DNA of 64,000 nucleotides from Corella eumyota (Eukaryota > Chordata > Ascidiacea > Phlebobranchia > Corellidae). The stretch's first letter is position 1, and each line of letters begins with the position of its first letter. The position numbers and the translations under genes were made by a program. A model generated the notes under the pieces. The model had not been told where the DNA came from. It made no database searches and saw nothing but the letters and a program-made list of their open reading frames with translations. Shown in pieces: positions 1 to 11,285 of the stretch. The stretch lies in contig OY720099.1 in the NCBI GenBank assembly GCA_963082875.1, forward strand, positions 3,658,001-3,722,000, given 5' to 3'.

Positions 1-1992
1 TGCGCTTTTGCCTTAGTTGGACTTGGATCATTGGCAAGAAAAGAAATAACTCCTTATTCTGATTTTGAACATATAATCGTGCTAGAAGATAATTTAACAG
101 AAGAATACAAAACCAATTACTTTGAATGGTATTCAGTTATTTTTCAACTTATTTTAATTAATTTTGAAGAAATGATTATTCCCTTTGCTGCAATAGCAAG
201 CCTTAACAACCCAGATAAAAAGGAGGACAACTGGTTTTATGATGTAGTTGGAAAATGTGGTATGTGCCCTGATGGCTATTCTCCAAATGCTAGCAAACAC
301 CCTCTAGGTTATAATGGCAAAGATTTTATAAAACCAGTAAGTGAAATGGTTAAATATCTTAACAGCAAAAAAGGCTACACTGCAAGTATATTGGCCGTGT
401 CATGTTATGTTGCAGGAGACAAAGAAGTTTTTCAAAAATTTTCAAAAGAAACTGAAAGGGTAATTATACTTGGTGATACATCTAAAGATTATGATGAGAT
501 AATAGAAGATATAAATCAATATGAAGCTCTAGAATGTCTGGCAAATTCATCATTTGATGAAAAGTTTGATGTAAAACGTGCACTTTATAGGACAATGACT
601 TCATTTCTTGCTGCACTTGGTCGAATTAACAAACTTACGGAAGCAAGGTCTAGTTATGACATTATTGAGCATCTTCAACAAAAGAAAATTATTTCAGAAC
701 AAGATGATACTAATTTTAATTATGCAATTTCTGTTGCTCACATGGCAAGGCTGTTGGTGTACATGAAAAAACAAGGACAAGATGATGTCCTAAAACGTAC
801 AGAAGCAGAACAAGAATGGAATAATCAAATAATCAGTTTTGTTGGGATTAACAACATTGTTAGATATTTTGAAATTGCTCAAAATTTTCAAACAGAGCAC
901 TTAAAACATCAAAACAAAAATTATGTTCCTCATGATGAAAATGATATAAGAGGCCTTATTTATCTTCGCCTTGAACATCACTTTGAAGCAAAGAAATGTT
1001 TTAAAAAAAGTTTAGACTCCAATTTTAATAACTTTAGCAATGACAATTGTAAAATGGATCATCAAAATTTAGAAAACCATTCGTCCAATTTCAGCATATC
1101 TACTAGTATAAATTCATCAATAACACCCAAACCAATTATTACTCAAAAATGTTATGAGTATAATCACCTATTTTATTATAGTGATCTTTTAGGGAACAAA
1201 GCAATTGCTTTAATGGGCCTTAAGGACTTTAATCAGGCACATAAACTATTTCTAAAGGCTATTGACATTCACCATACTTTACCAGATATAAAAAGATATA
1301 ACCACCATTTTGGAAACTGTTTGGTGGCTACAATAAAATGTCTTCAATCAGTTGAAGGAAATGTTTATGATGCAAAACAAGCTCAAAACATTTTTAAAAT
1401 GGGTAAAAAAATAAGTGTTCGCTTACAAACTACAAACAGTAAAGTTTCCAAAGAAATGTTGTTTCATTTAAGCATTTCATATGCAGCTGGGTTAATCAGA
1501 AATTCAACTCAAAATAAAACAAACCAAGTTAAGGCATTTGATGTTTGTGAAGATATGGAGATGCTAATCAATTCTACTGAAAGACCAAAATCAATTCACA
1601 AAAGACATGAACTTGAATTACTGTCCGTAAAATTGAAGTGTTATTTTCTATTTAAAAACTACAATATTTGTTTACAAAAAAGTAAAAGGGCATTAAGGTT
1701 ATCACGGGAAATTTCATCCAACGAAAAAAGGGATGACAATGTCATGCTTTATTACTACACAGTGGGAGAGTGCTTGTATAAACTTGAAAAACCTGATGAT
1801 GCCAAACATTATTACCTAAAAAGTCAAGAAATTTTAAATACCAAAAATTGTTTTTTTCTTCAAAGTGCACATCTGTACTATAAAAACGACTCCTTTGGAA
1901 TATTAAGTTTTAATGAAGAGCCAAAAGATTTTCAGAAAATTAATGAGGAATTGAACAAAAAAATCGATCTTTGCAACGCAATAAAAAAATAG
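1..1992 (+). CDS. Nucleotidyltransferase-like TPR protein, array copy 1 (5' end outside window)
   Basis: The frame is open from base 1, so this is the 3' part of a longer gene. The first codons already read CAFALVGLGSLAR, the start of the nucleotidyltransferase-like core. The core has GS followed by PYSDFEH, where D and E sit as in GlnD/DUF294-type enzymes. TPR-like helical hairpins follow, for example around LLGNKAIALMGLKDFNQAH and YYTVGECLYKLEKPDDAK. The protein ends LCNAIKK, then TAG. It is nearly identical to copy 3 (6230-8719) over the whole shared length and in the 3' flank, so the two are recent duplicates. An AATAAA signal lies at 2143-2148. Substrate and activity are unknown; the enzyme class is inferred only from the motif. 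Confidence 0.85.
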   Translation, partial: CAFALVGLGSLARKEITPYSDFEHIIVLEDNLTEEYKTNYFEWYSVIFQLILINFEEMIIPFAAIASLNNPDKKEDNWFYDVVGKCGMCPDGYSPNASKHPLGYNGKDFIKPVSEMVKYLNSKKGYTASILAVSCYVAGDKEVFQKFSKETERVIILGDTSKDYDEIIEDINQYEALECLANSSFDEKFDVKRALYRTMTSFLAALGRINKLTEARSSYDIIEHLQQKKIISEQDDTNFNYAISVAHMARLLVYMKKQGQDDVLKRTEAEQEWNNQIISFVGINNIVRYFEIAQNFQTEHLKHQNKNYVPHDENDIRGLIYLRLEHHFEAKKCFKKSLDSNFNNFSNDNCKMDHQNLENHSSNFSISTSINSSITPKPIITQKCYEYNHLFYYSDLLGNKAIALMGLKDFNQAHKLFLKAIDIHHTLPDIKRYNHHFGNCLVATIKCLQSVEGNVYDAKQAQNIFKMGKKISVRLQTTNSKVSKEMLFHLSISYAAGLIRNSTQNKTNQVKAFDVCEDMEMLINSTERPKSIHKRHELELLSVKLKCYFLFKNYNICLQKSKRALRLSREISSNEKRDDNVMLYYYTVGECLYKLEKPDDAKHYYLKSQEILNTKNCFFLQSAHLYYKNDSFGILSFNEEPKDFQKINEELNKKIDLCNAIKK

Positions 1993-3073
1993 TTTTACCA
2001 AACACTATGTGCAAAATACCTCTTAAAATTTTTTTCGAAAATATTTGGTTGTAGGTATCAGTTTTATAGTTACTTTATTACCAATAATTTGGTTGCTAAA
2101 GTAAAAGCAAATATTACCTTTCCTATTTAACTTATAAAAAGTAATAAATAAATATTATGTTTTTAAACCACTTTTTTATCTTTTTGACTCATAATTTAAT
2201 ATAACCAATTTAACTAAGCTATTGTTTGTATTTTTTTTTGTTATTTAATTGTAGATATTTAACAATAACATTCAGTATTTGCTTTTTATAATCTTTAAAT
2301 TCAGCTAAGGTAAATATAACATACTGTTGAAGTATTTTCTGTTTTCTAGTAAAATTTACATATATAATAGTTTAAAAAACAAAATAAACAGGTTTATAAA
2401 TATATGTCATGAAATTTGTAATATTAAAAACAGGCAACCCAAGTCAATCCAGCAATAAACTAAAATTACATTATTATATCATCCACGATAGCCGCTTAAA
2501 ACGATTTAAAATTTTGTTGGTATTGTGTTGATTATTAAACCACAGATTTTTAAAGTGTTGGTAACTAAATGATTTTCGACACAGATAAAGTTACTACAGA
2601 TTTTAGCTTATATTAACAAGCATTAGAAATTTCTAACAAATTTACATAACAGACATAAATGACAGGTTTACATAAAAAACAAACAATACTTTACTAACTA
2701 AAACTATTTTCGAAGTCTAGCCCCAAGGAGTCATTTATTTACATTACATATATACCACTTAGCAATGTTTAATCATTGGAATAATAATTGTGTGTTTTAA
2801 TTAGTAACTTATTAAATATTGCTTAACATAAAATATATATAAGCAATGTAGTTTATTTTTAATAGCCCCTTGGGTGGATTTGTTAAAAAAAAGTCATCAT
2901 TATATCCTAGCTTAGTATATACTAGCTTAGTATGTTATTATTGGTCAATTTTTAAAATAACTTAAACATAAATTGTATTTATTGATACCTTACTATAAAG
3001 AAGTATATAAGTGAAATAATCATTAGGGTAACAGGGTAAATATATTTATATATGTATATAAACACAATACAAT
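1993..3073. repeat. Duplicated intergenic spacer, copy 1/2
   Basis: No gene is seen. From 1993 to about 2900 the sequence matches 8720-9628 base for base with few differences, so it duplicated together with copies 1 and 3. From about 2932 to 3073 it matches the promoter-proximal stretch at 11515-11689 upstream of copy 4. Confidence 0.7.
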
Positions 3074-5866
3074 ATGAATGACTACAAAGAAAAACAGGAA
3101 TATGAGCTTGCCAGAAAACTTAAAAGTCAAATTTGTTACCCAAACGGCAGGGAACATATAACTGACTGTTTCACTCGTTTATTACTTCAATTTGAATTAA
3201 GCGAAAGAGAAATGACAACTAACAACATAAATCGACGAACACAGAGAAGAATCAAACAAAAATTTTGTTACTCCTATAATAAGAAACAAGGCTATGAAAA
3301 TTCCGCTTACATATTTCACCAATTGGGTTTAATTTATAAAGAAAGAACAGACAACAAATTAAATCTACTAAAAAGTGCAGTTTTGTTAAATGCTGCAATA
3401 ATTCGCAAACCAAAAAATGTTAAAGAAGTGGAAAAAGATCTGACAAGCCTTTGTAATTATATACTTGAAAAATCAAAGGCTGTTAACAAAAATGCAAACT
3501 TAATTAAACGATCAAAACTGTTCTTTAAAGAAGTTGAACAGATGAGACAATGGACAGACCAACAACTTCAGAACAAGCAAAGCCGAACTTACTTAAATTT
3601 TTTTCCCGAGGAAGTTGTACAAATGATACAATGTACAGATCAACAATTTCAAAAAAACATTAATGAAAATCAAATTAAAGAAATTAAAGATAAACAAAAT
3701 CAAATTTCATATAAGTTCAAAGCAATCTTAAGAAACATATCTGATTATTGTGTAAATATTATGGGAAGCCCTCCCTGCGCTTTTGCCTTAGTTGGACTTG
3801 GATCATTGGCGAGAAAAGAAGTAACTCCTTATTCTGATTTTGAACATATAATCGTGCTCGAAGATAGTCTAACAGAAGAACACAAAACCAATTACTTTGA
3901 ATGGTATTCAGTTATTTTTCAACTTATTTTAATTAATTTTGGGGAAATGATTATCCCCTTTGCTGCAATAGCAAGCCTTAACAACCCAGATAAAAAGGAG
4001 GACAACTGGTTTTATGATGTAGTTGGAAAATGTGGAATTAGTCCCGATGGCTATTCTCCAAATGCTAGCAAAAACCCTCTAGGTTATAATGGCAAAGACT
4101 TTATAAAACCAGTAAGTGAAATGGTTAAATATCTTAACAGCAAAGAAGGCTACACTGCAAGTATATTGGCCGTGTCATGTTATGTTGCTGGAGACAAAGA
4201 AGTTTTTCAAAAATTTTCAGAAGAAATAAAAAGGGTAATTATACTCAGTGATACATCCAAAGATAACGATGAGATTATTGAAAATCTAAATCAATATGAA
4301 GCGCTTGAATGTCTGGCAAATTCATCGTTTGATGAAAAGTTTGATGTTAAACGTGCACTTTACAGAACAATGACTTTATTTCTTTCCGCGCTAGGTCGCA
4401 TTAACAAACTTACAGAAGCAAGATCCAGTTATGACATTATTGAGCATCTTCAACAAAAGGAAATTATCTCAGAACATGATGCTAAAATATTTTACTTTGC
4501 AATTTCTGTTGCTCACAAGGCCAGGCTGTTGGTGTACATCGAAAAAAAGAGACAATGTGATGTTTTGGAACAGACAGAAACAGAAAATGATTGGAATAAA
4601 CAAATCATCAGTTTTATTGAATTAAAAAACATTATTTATTATTTTGAAATTGCTCAATACTTTCAAACAAAGTACTTAAACTATCAAAACAAAAATTATG
4701 TTCCTCATGATAAATATGATATAAGGGGCCTTATTTTACTTCGCCTTAAAAAATATGAAGCAGCGAAGCAGTGTTTTGATTTAAGCCTACAACATAATTT
4801 TAACAACTTTCAATATGAAAATGAAAGTAGTAAAATTGGCAAACAAAAGTCAGAAAATAATACACTCAATATAAACAAATCTAGTGATATAAATTCACAA
4901 ATTGATCAGCCCGTACCTAGTCCTATTAATACTCAAAAATGTGTTGACTATGATAACCAACTTCATTATTGTGATCTTTTGGGAAACAAAGCAATTGCTT
5001 TAATGTGCCTTAAACAATATAATCAAGCACATGAACTATTTCTAAAGGCTATTAAAATTCACCATACTTTACCAGATATAGCAAGATATAATCACCATTT
5101 TGGAAACTGTTTGGTGGCGACAATGAAATGTCTTCTATCAGTGAATTTGTATGATGCAAAACAAGCTCAAGACATTTTTAAAATGGGTAAGGAAATATGC
5201 AATCGTTTACAAACTACAAACATTGAGGTCTCCAAAGAAATGTTGTTTCATTTAAGCATTTCATATGCAGCTGGGTTAATCAGAAATTCACCACAGAACA
5301 AAACAAACCAAGTTAAGGCATTTGATGTTTGTAAAGATATGGAGATGCTAATCAATTCTGTTGAAAAACCAAAATCAATTCACAAAAGACATGAGTTTGA
5401 ATTAATGTGTGTGAAATTAAAGTGTTATTTTCTATTTGAAAAGTATAGTAAATGTTTACAAAATACTAAAATGGCATTAAGACTTTCTCGAGAAATTTCA
5501 TCCAATGAAAAAAGAGATGACAATGTAATGAGTTGTTATTATCGGCTTGCAGAATGTTTGTTTTACCTTGAAAAGCCTGATAATGCCAAACAGTATTACC
5601 TTAAAAGTCAAAAAAATTTTAATTATACCAAGAATGATTACAGCGAAAGTGAAAAATACTTTAAAGACTTATATATTATAAAGCATAATTTCCCTGAATT
5701 TATCAAAAATTGTAATTTATATCATCATATTCAACATAGTGCACAGATTTACTCTAGAACTGACACCTCAATTTTCATAAATTTTATTGAAAAACGTGGA
5801 CAAATTGAAGAAGAATTAAACAGAAAAATTTATTTGTGCAACCAAATGAAATTTAATTTTATTTAA
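3074..5866 (+). CDS. Nucleotidyltransferase-like TPR protein, array copy 2 (long N-terminal class)
   Basis: A single open frame of 930 aa. Residues 1-27 (MNDYKEKQEYELARKL onward, ending NGRE) are followed by a second, diverged version of the same motif near residues 51-72 (NINRRTQRRIK.KFCY). A helical region follows, with an internal repeat: FFKEVEQMRQWTDQQLQ is echoed by FPEEVVQMIQCTDQQFQ. The nucleotidyltransferase-like core has G243-S244, then D255 and E257 in PYSDFEH. TPR-like hairpins lie near residues 547-580, 630-661, 775-808 and 817-846. The tail is unlike most copies and resembles only copy 6. No intron is visible, and no signal peptide or membrane segment is seen, so a cytoplasmic location is inferred. 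AATAAA is at 5998-6003. Function is not established; a nucleotide-transfer or sensing role is only a motif-based guess. Confidence 0.9.
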   Translation: MNDYKEKQEYELARKLKSQICYPNGREHITDCFTRLLLQFELSEREMTTNNINRRTQRRIKQKFCYSYNKKQGYENSAYIFHQLGLIYKERTDNKLNLLKSAVLLNAAIIRKPKNVKEVEKDLTSLCNYILEKSKAVNKNANLIKRSKLFFKEVEQMRQWTDQQLQNKQSRTYLNFFPEEVVQMIQCTDQQFQKNINENQIKEIKDKQNQISYKFKAILRNISDYCVNIMGSPPCAFALVGLGSLARKEVTPYSDFEHIIVLEDSLTEEHKTNYFEWYSVIFQLILINFGEMIIPFAAIASLNNPDKKEDNWFYDVVGKCGISPDGYSPNASKNPLGYNGKDFIKPVSEMVKYLNSKEGYTASILAVSCYVAGDKEVFQKFSEEIKRVIILSDTSKDNDEIIENLNQYEALECLANSSFDEKFDVKRALYRTMTLFLSALGRINKLTEARSSYDIIEHLQQKEIISEHDAKIFYFAISVAHKARLLVYIEKKRQCDVLEQTETENDWNKQIISFIELKNIIYYFEIAQYFQTKYLNYQNKNYVPHDKYDIRGLILLRLKKYEAAKQCFDLSLQHNFNNFQYENESSKIGKQKSENNTLNINKSSDINSQIDQPVPSPINTQKCVDYDNQLHYCDLLGNKAIALMCLKQYNQAHELFLKAIKIHHTLPDIARYNHHFGNCLVATMKCLLSVNLYDAKQAQDIFKMGKEICNRLQTTNIEVSKEMLFHLSISYAAGLIRNSPQNKTNQVKAFDVCKDMEMLINSVEKPKSIHKRHEFELMCVKLKCYFLFEKYSKCLQNTKMALRLSREISSNEKRDDNVMSCYYRLAECLFYLEKPDNAKQYYLKSQKNFNYTKNDYSESEKYFKDLYIIKHNFPEFIKNCNLYHHIQHSAQIYSRTDTSIFINFIEKRGQIEEELNRKIYLCNQMKFNFI

Positions 5867-6229
5867 AAATAGAATCACAAAACTTTTAAATTTTGGAAAC
5901 CTTTTGCTGAAAAGTAACTGCTGCTTTTAGAAGTTTAGGATATTTGCGTTGTATAGTTTAAAACAAATATAACCTTCACTTTATCTTAACAGTAAGAAAT
6001 AAAAATATGATGTTTAAACTTCTCTTAATTTTTTTTTGTATATTTAACATAAACGATTAAATTTCCTTTGGCTTCTATTCTTTTTTGTTTATTTACAAGT
6101 GTAGTTTTTAATCACTGTTATATGTTTTTAGAAAAGTAATAACTCGTACAAAATACGTACTTAATATTGTTTTACTATAATAAAAATTAAAAAGTCATTA
6201 GAAGGAAACTTTCTGTACAAACACAGAAT
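5867..6229. repeat. Duplicated spacer, block A left edge
   Basis: No gene is seen. The stretch is almost identical to 29509-29886, upstream of copy 7, apart from its first 60 or so bases. This marks the left edge of the large segmental duplication. It contains the AATAAA of copy 2 and the presumed promoter of copy 3. Confidence 0.7.
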
Positions 6230-8719
6230 ATGGATGAATACAAAAAAAAACAAGAAAAAAAACTTGCCAGTAGACTTAAAGATCAGTTTTGCTACCTAAA
6301 TGGAAGGGAAAAAAGCCCAAAAAAAGCTGCAGAAATTTTTCACCAACTCGGTTTAATTTATAAGGAAAGAACAACCAACAAAATTAATCTACTAAAAAGT
6401 GCAGTTTTGTTAAACGCTGCGATAATTCGCAAGCCAGAAAATGTGAAAGAAGTTGAAAAAGATCTGGCAAGCCTATGTAGTTATATCCTTAAACAATCAA
6501 ATGCAGTTAACAAAAATGCAAATCTAATTAAACAGTCAAAATTGTTTTTCAAAGAAGTTGTACAAATGAGAAAATGGGTAGACCAAAAACTACAGAAAAT
6601 TCAAAAAAACAATATTGAAAACCAGATTGAACATATAAAGTACTTGCAAAATAAAATTTCATACAAGTTCAAGGAAATCTTAAGAAATATATCCGATTAT
6701 TCTGTAAACGTTATCGGAAGCCCTCCTTGTGCTTTTGCTTTAGTTGCACTTGGATCATTGGCTAGAAAAGAAATAACTCCTTATTCTGATTTTGAACATA
6801 TAATTGTGCTAGAAGATAATTTAACAGAAGAACACAAAACCAATTACTTTGAATGGTATTCGGTTATTTTTCAACTTATTTTAATTAATTTTGGAGAAAT
6901 GATTATTCCTTTTGCTGCAATAGCAAGCCTTAACAACCCAGAAAAAAAGGAGGACAACTGGTTTTATGATATAGTTGGAAAATGTGGAATTAGCCCTGAT
7001 GGCTATTCTTCATATGCTAGTAAAAACCCTCTAGGTTATAATGGCAAAGATTTTATAAAACCAGTAAGTGAAATGGTTAAATATCTAAACAGCAAAGAAG
7101 GCTACACTGCAAGTATATTGGCCGTGTCATGCTATGTTGCTGGTGACAAAAAAGTTTTTCAAAAATTTTTAAAAGAAATAAAAAGGGTAATTATACTCAG
7201 TGATACATCCAAAGATTACGATGAGATTATTGAAAATCTAAATCAATATGAAGCACTAGAATGTTTGGCAAATTCATCGTTTGATGAAAAGTTTGATGTG
7301 AAACGTGCGCTCTACAGAACAATGACTTTATTTCTTGCCGCGCTTGGTCGAATTAACAAACTTACGGAAGCAAGGTCTAGTTATGACATTATTGAGCATC
7401 TTCAACAAAAGAAAATTATTTCAGAACAAGATGATACTAATTTTAACTATGCAATTTCTGTTGCTCACATGACAAGGCTGTTGGTGTACATGGAAAAAAG
7501 AGGACAAAATGATGTCCTGAAACGTACAGAAGCAGAACAAGAATGGAATAAACAAATAATCAGTTTTATTAGGATTAACAACATTGTTAGATATTTTGAA
7601 ATTGCTCAAAATTTTCAAACAGAGCACTTAAAACATCAAAACAAAAATTATGTTCCTCATGATGAAAATGATATAAGAGGCCTTATTTATCTTCGCCTTG
7701 AACATCACTTTGAAGCAAAGAAATGTTTTGAAAAAAGTTTAGACTCCAATTTTAATAACTATAGCAATGACAATTGTAAAATGGATCATCAAAATTTAGA
7801 AAACCATTCGTCCAATTTCAGCATATCTACTAGTATAAATTCATCAATAACACCCAAACCAATTATTACTCAAAAATGTTATGAGTATAATCACCTATTT
7901 TATTATAGTGATCTTTTAGGGAACAAAGCAATTGCTTTAATGGGCCTTAAGGATTTTAATCAGGCACATAAACTATTTCTAAAGGCTATTGACATTCACC
8001 ATACTTTACCAGATATAAAAAGATATAACCACCATTTTGGAAACTGTTTGGTGGCTACAATAAAATGTCTTCAATCAGTTGAAGGAAATGTTTATGATGC
8101 AAAACAAGCTCAAAACATTTTTGAAATGGGTAAAAAAATAAGTGTTCGCTTACAAACTACAAACAGTAAAGTTTCCAAAGAAATGTTGTTTCATTTAAGC
8201 ATTTCATATGCAGCTGGGTTAATCAGAAATTCAACTCAAAATAAAACAAACCAAGTTAAGGCATTTGATGTTTGTAAAGATATGGAAGTGCTAATCAATT
8301 CTACTGAAAGACCAAAATCAATTCACAAAAGACATGAACTTGAATTACTGTCCGTAAAATTGAAGTGTTATTTTCTATTTAAAAACTACAACATTTGTTT
8401 ACAAAAAAGTAAAAGGGCATTAAGGTTATCACGAAAAATTTCATCCAACGAAAAAAGAGATGACAATGTCATGCTTTATTACTACACAGTGGGAGAGTGC
8501 TTGTATAAACTTGAAAAACCTGATGATGCCAAACAATATTACCTAAAAAGTAAAGAAATTTTAAATACCAAAAACTTGATGTTTTTTGAGAGTGCACATC
8601 TTTACTATAAAAATGACTCCTTTGGAATATTAAGTTTTAATGAAGAGCCAAAAGATTTTCAGAAAATTAATGAGGAATTGAACAAAAAAATCGATCTTTG
8701 CAACGCAATAAAAAAATAG
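6230..8719 (+). CDS. Nucleotidyltransferase-like TPR protein, array copy 3 (short N-terminal class)
   Basis: A single open frame of 829 aa starting MDEYKKKQEKKLASRL. It belongs to the short class: only one CY.NGRE motif precedes the AEIFHQLGLIYKERT helix, and the NINRRTQRR segment of copies 2, 4, 5 and 8 is absent. The core has GSLARKE and PYSDFEH near residues 180-195. One change is specific to this copy: VALGSLA, where the others read VGLGSLA. TPR-like hairpins follow through the C-terminal half, separated by an Asn/Ser-rich linker. The C-terminal 650 residues and the 3' flank match copy 1 almost exactly. The start is supported by conservation of the bases around it with copies 6 and 7. CACAG lies 3 bases before the ATG, a possible splice or trans-splice acceptor. 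Confidence 0.9.
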   Translation: MDEYKKKQEKKLASRLKDQFCYLNGREKSPKKAAEIFHQLGLIYKERTTNKINLLKSAVLLNAAIIRKPENVKEVEKDLASLCSYILKQSNAVNKNANLIKQSKLFFKEVVQMRKWVDQKLQKIQKNNIENQIEHIKYLQNKISYKFKEILRNISDYSVNVIGSPPCAFALVALGSLARKEITPYSDFEHIIVLEDNLTEEHKTNYFEWYSVIFQLILINFGEMIIPFAAIASLNNPEKKEDNWFYDIVGKCGISPDGYSSYASKNPLGYNGKDFIKPVSEMVKYLNSKEGYTASILAVSCYVAGDKKVFQKFLKEIKRVIILSDTSKDYDEIIENLNQYEALECLANSSFDEKFDVKRALYRTMTLFLAALGRINKLTEARSSYDIIEHLQQKKIISEQDDTNFNYAISVAHMTRLLVYMEKRGQNDVLKRTEAEQEWNKQIISFIRINNIVRYFEIAQNFQTEHLKHQNKNYVPHDENDIRGLIYLRLEHHFEAKKCFEKSLDSNFNNYSNDNCKMDHQNLENHSSNFSISTSINSSITPKPIITQKCYEYNHLFYYSDLLGNKAIALMGLKDFNQAHKLFLKAIDIHHTLPDIKRYNHHFGNCLVATIKCLQSVEGNVYDAKQAQNIFEMGKKISVRLQTTNSKVSKEMLFHLSISYAAGLIRNSTQNKTNQVKAFDVCKDMEVLINSTERPKSIHKRHELELLSVKLKCYFLFKNYNICLQKSKRALRLSRKISSNEKRDDNVMLYYYTVGECLYKLEKPDDAKQYYLKSKEILNTKNLMFFESAHLYYKNDSFGILSFNEEPKDFQKINEELNKKIDLCNAIKK

Positions 8720-9632
8720 TTTTACCAAACACTATGTGCAAAATACCTCTTAAAATTTTTTTCGAAAATATTTGGTTGTAGGTATCAGTTTTATAGTTAC
8801 TTTATTACCAATAATTTGGTTGCTAAAGTAAAAGCAAATATTACCTTTTCTATTTAACTTATAAATATTATGTTTTGAAACCACTTTTTTATCTTTTTGA
8901 CTCATAATTTAATATAACCAATTTAACTAAGCTATGGTTTGTATTCTTTTTTGTTATTTAATTGTAGATATTTAACCATAACATTCAATATTTGCTTTTT
9001 ATAATCTTTAAATTCAGCTAAGTTAAATATAACATACTGTTAAAGTATTTTCTGTTTTCTAGTAAAATTTACATAAATAATAGTTAAAAAATAAACAGGT
9101 TTATAAATATATGTCATGAAATTTGTAATATTAAAAACAGGCAACCCAAGTCAATCCAGCAATAAACTAAAATTACATTATTATATCATCCACGTTAGCT
9201 GCTTAAAACGATTTAAAATTTGGTTAATATTGTGTTGATTATTAAACCACAGATTTTTAAAGTGTTGGTAACTAAATGATTACGACACAGATAAAGTTAC
9301 TACGGATTTTAGCTTATATTAACAAGCATTAGAAATTTCTAACAAATCTACATAACAGACATAAATGGCAGGTTTACATAAAAAACAAACAATACTTTAC
9401 TAACTAAAACTATTTTCAAAGCCTAGCCCAAAGGAGTCATCTATTTACATTACATATATACCATTTAGCAATGTTTAATCATTGGAATAATAGTTGTGTG
9501 TTTTAATTAGTAACTTATTAAATAGTGCTTAACATAAAATATATATAAGCAATGTAGTTCATTTTAATAGCCCCTTAGGTGCAAAGTTTAAAAAAAGTCA
9601 TCATTTTATCCTAGCTAAGTGAATATGCTTAA
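8720..9632. repeat. Duplicated intergenic spacer, copy 3/4
   Basis: No gene is seen. It is a close copy of 1993 to about 2900 and ends at the TTAA where the inverted-repeat element begins. Confidence 0.65.
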
Positions 9633-9838
9633 AGAGATGGTTCGGGTCGTAAAGTTTCTTTTTTAATTATGTTGGAATTTTTCCAACTTGCACGAGGATA
9701 CCATTATTTTAAAAATTGGTTGAGTAGTTTTTGAGATATAGGGATTTGAATGTAAATATTGTAAATAGGGAAAGTCCCAACGCTCGCGAGTCACGTGACG
9801 CACGACGTCATCGTCGTAAGATCATGTGCTCGCAGAGG
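9633..9838 (+). repeat. Left outer terminal inverted repeat of foldback element
   Basis: It pairs with 11286-11488. The shared sequence includes GACTCGCGAG-like and CACGTGACGCACGACGTCAT segments in inverse order. It is GC-rich compared with its surroundings. Confidence 0.75.
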
Positions 9839-10134
9839 TAACCAGACACTTCGGCCAAATTTTTTTTTTCAAAACAGCGGGGATTTTGCATTTTAATTAC
9901 CGCGAGAAATTTTATTTTCGCGTAGTTTTATACAGTTTTTTAGACAGTATTTGAAACAAAATAAGCAGTAAATTAAAGTTTTTTTTTTAATAATAATGTG
10001 CAAGAACATGTTATCTTTCTTTTGGCGTGTCAAATTTTTTAATTTTACAAACTAAAACCTATAAAAAACTAATTTTAAAAGCGCGCGCTTTTAGGTGACA
10101 CAAGACGATGCATAATGATATCTCGTATTTAGCC

Positions 10135-10905
10135 AAATAGTGCCGCCTTTCCAAACAATATTTGAAGAAAATAAATCATTAATTAATCATTTTTTACAAT
10201 GAGAAATGTGCATAAATATGTTATTAGTTATTGCCTGTGTTAATGTATAAAAATTGATATACTAAAACACAAAGAATATAACGTTTAAAGAGTTGCCAGA
10301 AGATTCGTCCTGCAAAAAAACGGCGGGGAGTCGGCGATGAAATTCCCGTGTATAAAGTCAGCGTAAGACCATATTTTACCGATATTCAAAATAAAATTTT
10401 GCATAAAGTACTGTATATATAAAAGTTTTTATTGGTTGTCACCTTAATGACATATGTTGGTTTTTGGAATATTTATTTTTTTTAAAATTTGCAGGCCAAA
10501 GCACCCGTCTTTAATTCGTTTTAAAAAAAGGTTTTTGAAACAAAAATTAAAAAAAAAATAAATATTCCAAAAACCAACATATGTCATTAACGTGACAACC
10601 AATAAAAACTTTTATATATACGGTACTTTATGCAAAATTTTATTTTGAATATCGGTAAAATATGGTCTTACGCTGACTTTATACACGGGAAATTCATCGC
10701 TGACTCCCCGCCGTTTTTTTGCAGGACGAATCTTTTGGCAATTCTTTAAACGTTATATTCTTTGTGTTTTAGTATATCAATTTATATACATTAACACGAG
10801 CAACAACTAATAACATATTTATGCAAATTCTTAGTGTAAAAAATGATAAATTAATGATCTATTTTCTTCAAATATTGTTTAGAAAGACGGCCCTATTCGC
10901 CATGT
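10135..10905. repeat. Inner 350-base inverted repeat with short loop
   Basis: The left arm runs to about 10490 and the right arm starts at about 10555. Both contain CCTGCAAAAAAACGGCGGGG in opposite orientation, and ACATATGTTGGTTTTTGGAA. The arms are long and well matched enough to form a large hairpin. Confidence 0.75.
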
Positions 10906-11285
10906 GACGTTTAGTGATTAGAACTATTTTTATATGATACCCAACAAAATTGTCAGATATATTAAGTTTTAAGCAAAACTTACTGTTCTAACAGGTAAAC
11001 TTTGCTTCAGTATCATTCAGTTGACCCGTCTGTTTCTTGTAAGTGTTTGTCAGTCAATATTGGCCGTTTCTGGCTTGTAAATTTTCAAAATTAACAACAT
11101 AACCTTATTTTGTTAGAATTTTTCGAATACAGCCTACCTAATTAAAAATACTTTAAAAGTAAAAAATGTCTTATATAATATGGCTAAATATTGCTTTTTA
11201 TGTTAAGTTTGTTTTTTGCAAAAAAAATTTAATAAAAAGTACAACAAACGGGTCAGAGAGGACAAAATAAAGTCATTTTCCTATG

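Noticed and set aside
3025-3045. TAGGGTAACAGGGTAA before copy 2 (and before copy 4), very like the I-SceI homing endonuclease site
   Set aside because: It lacks one base of the 18-base site, there is no endonuclease or intron nearby, and the two copies are explained by duplication. Treated as chance.
4431-4625. Short alternative frames inside each array gene (about 64 codons at 4431, 17108, 28082, 34374)
   Set aside because: They recur only because the genes are copies, lie inside the main frame and show no start context or domain.
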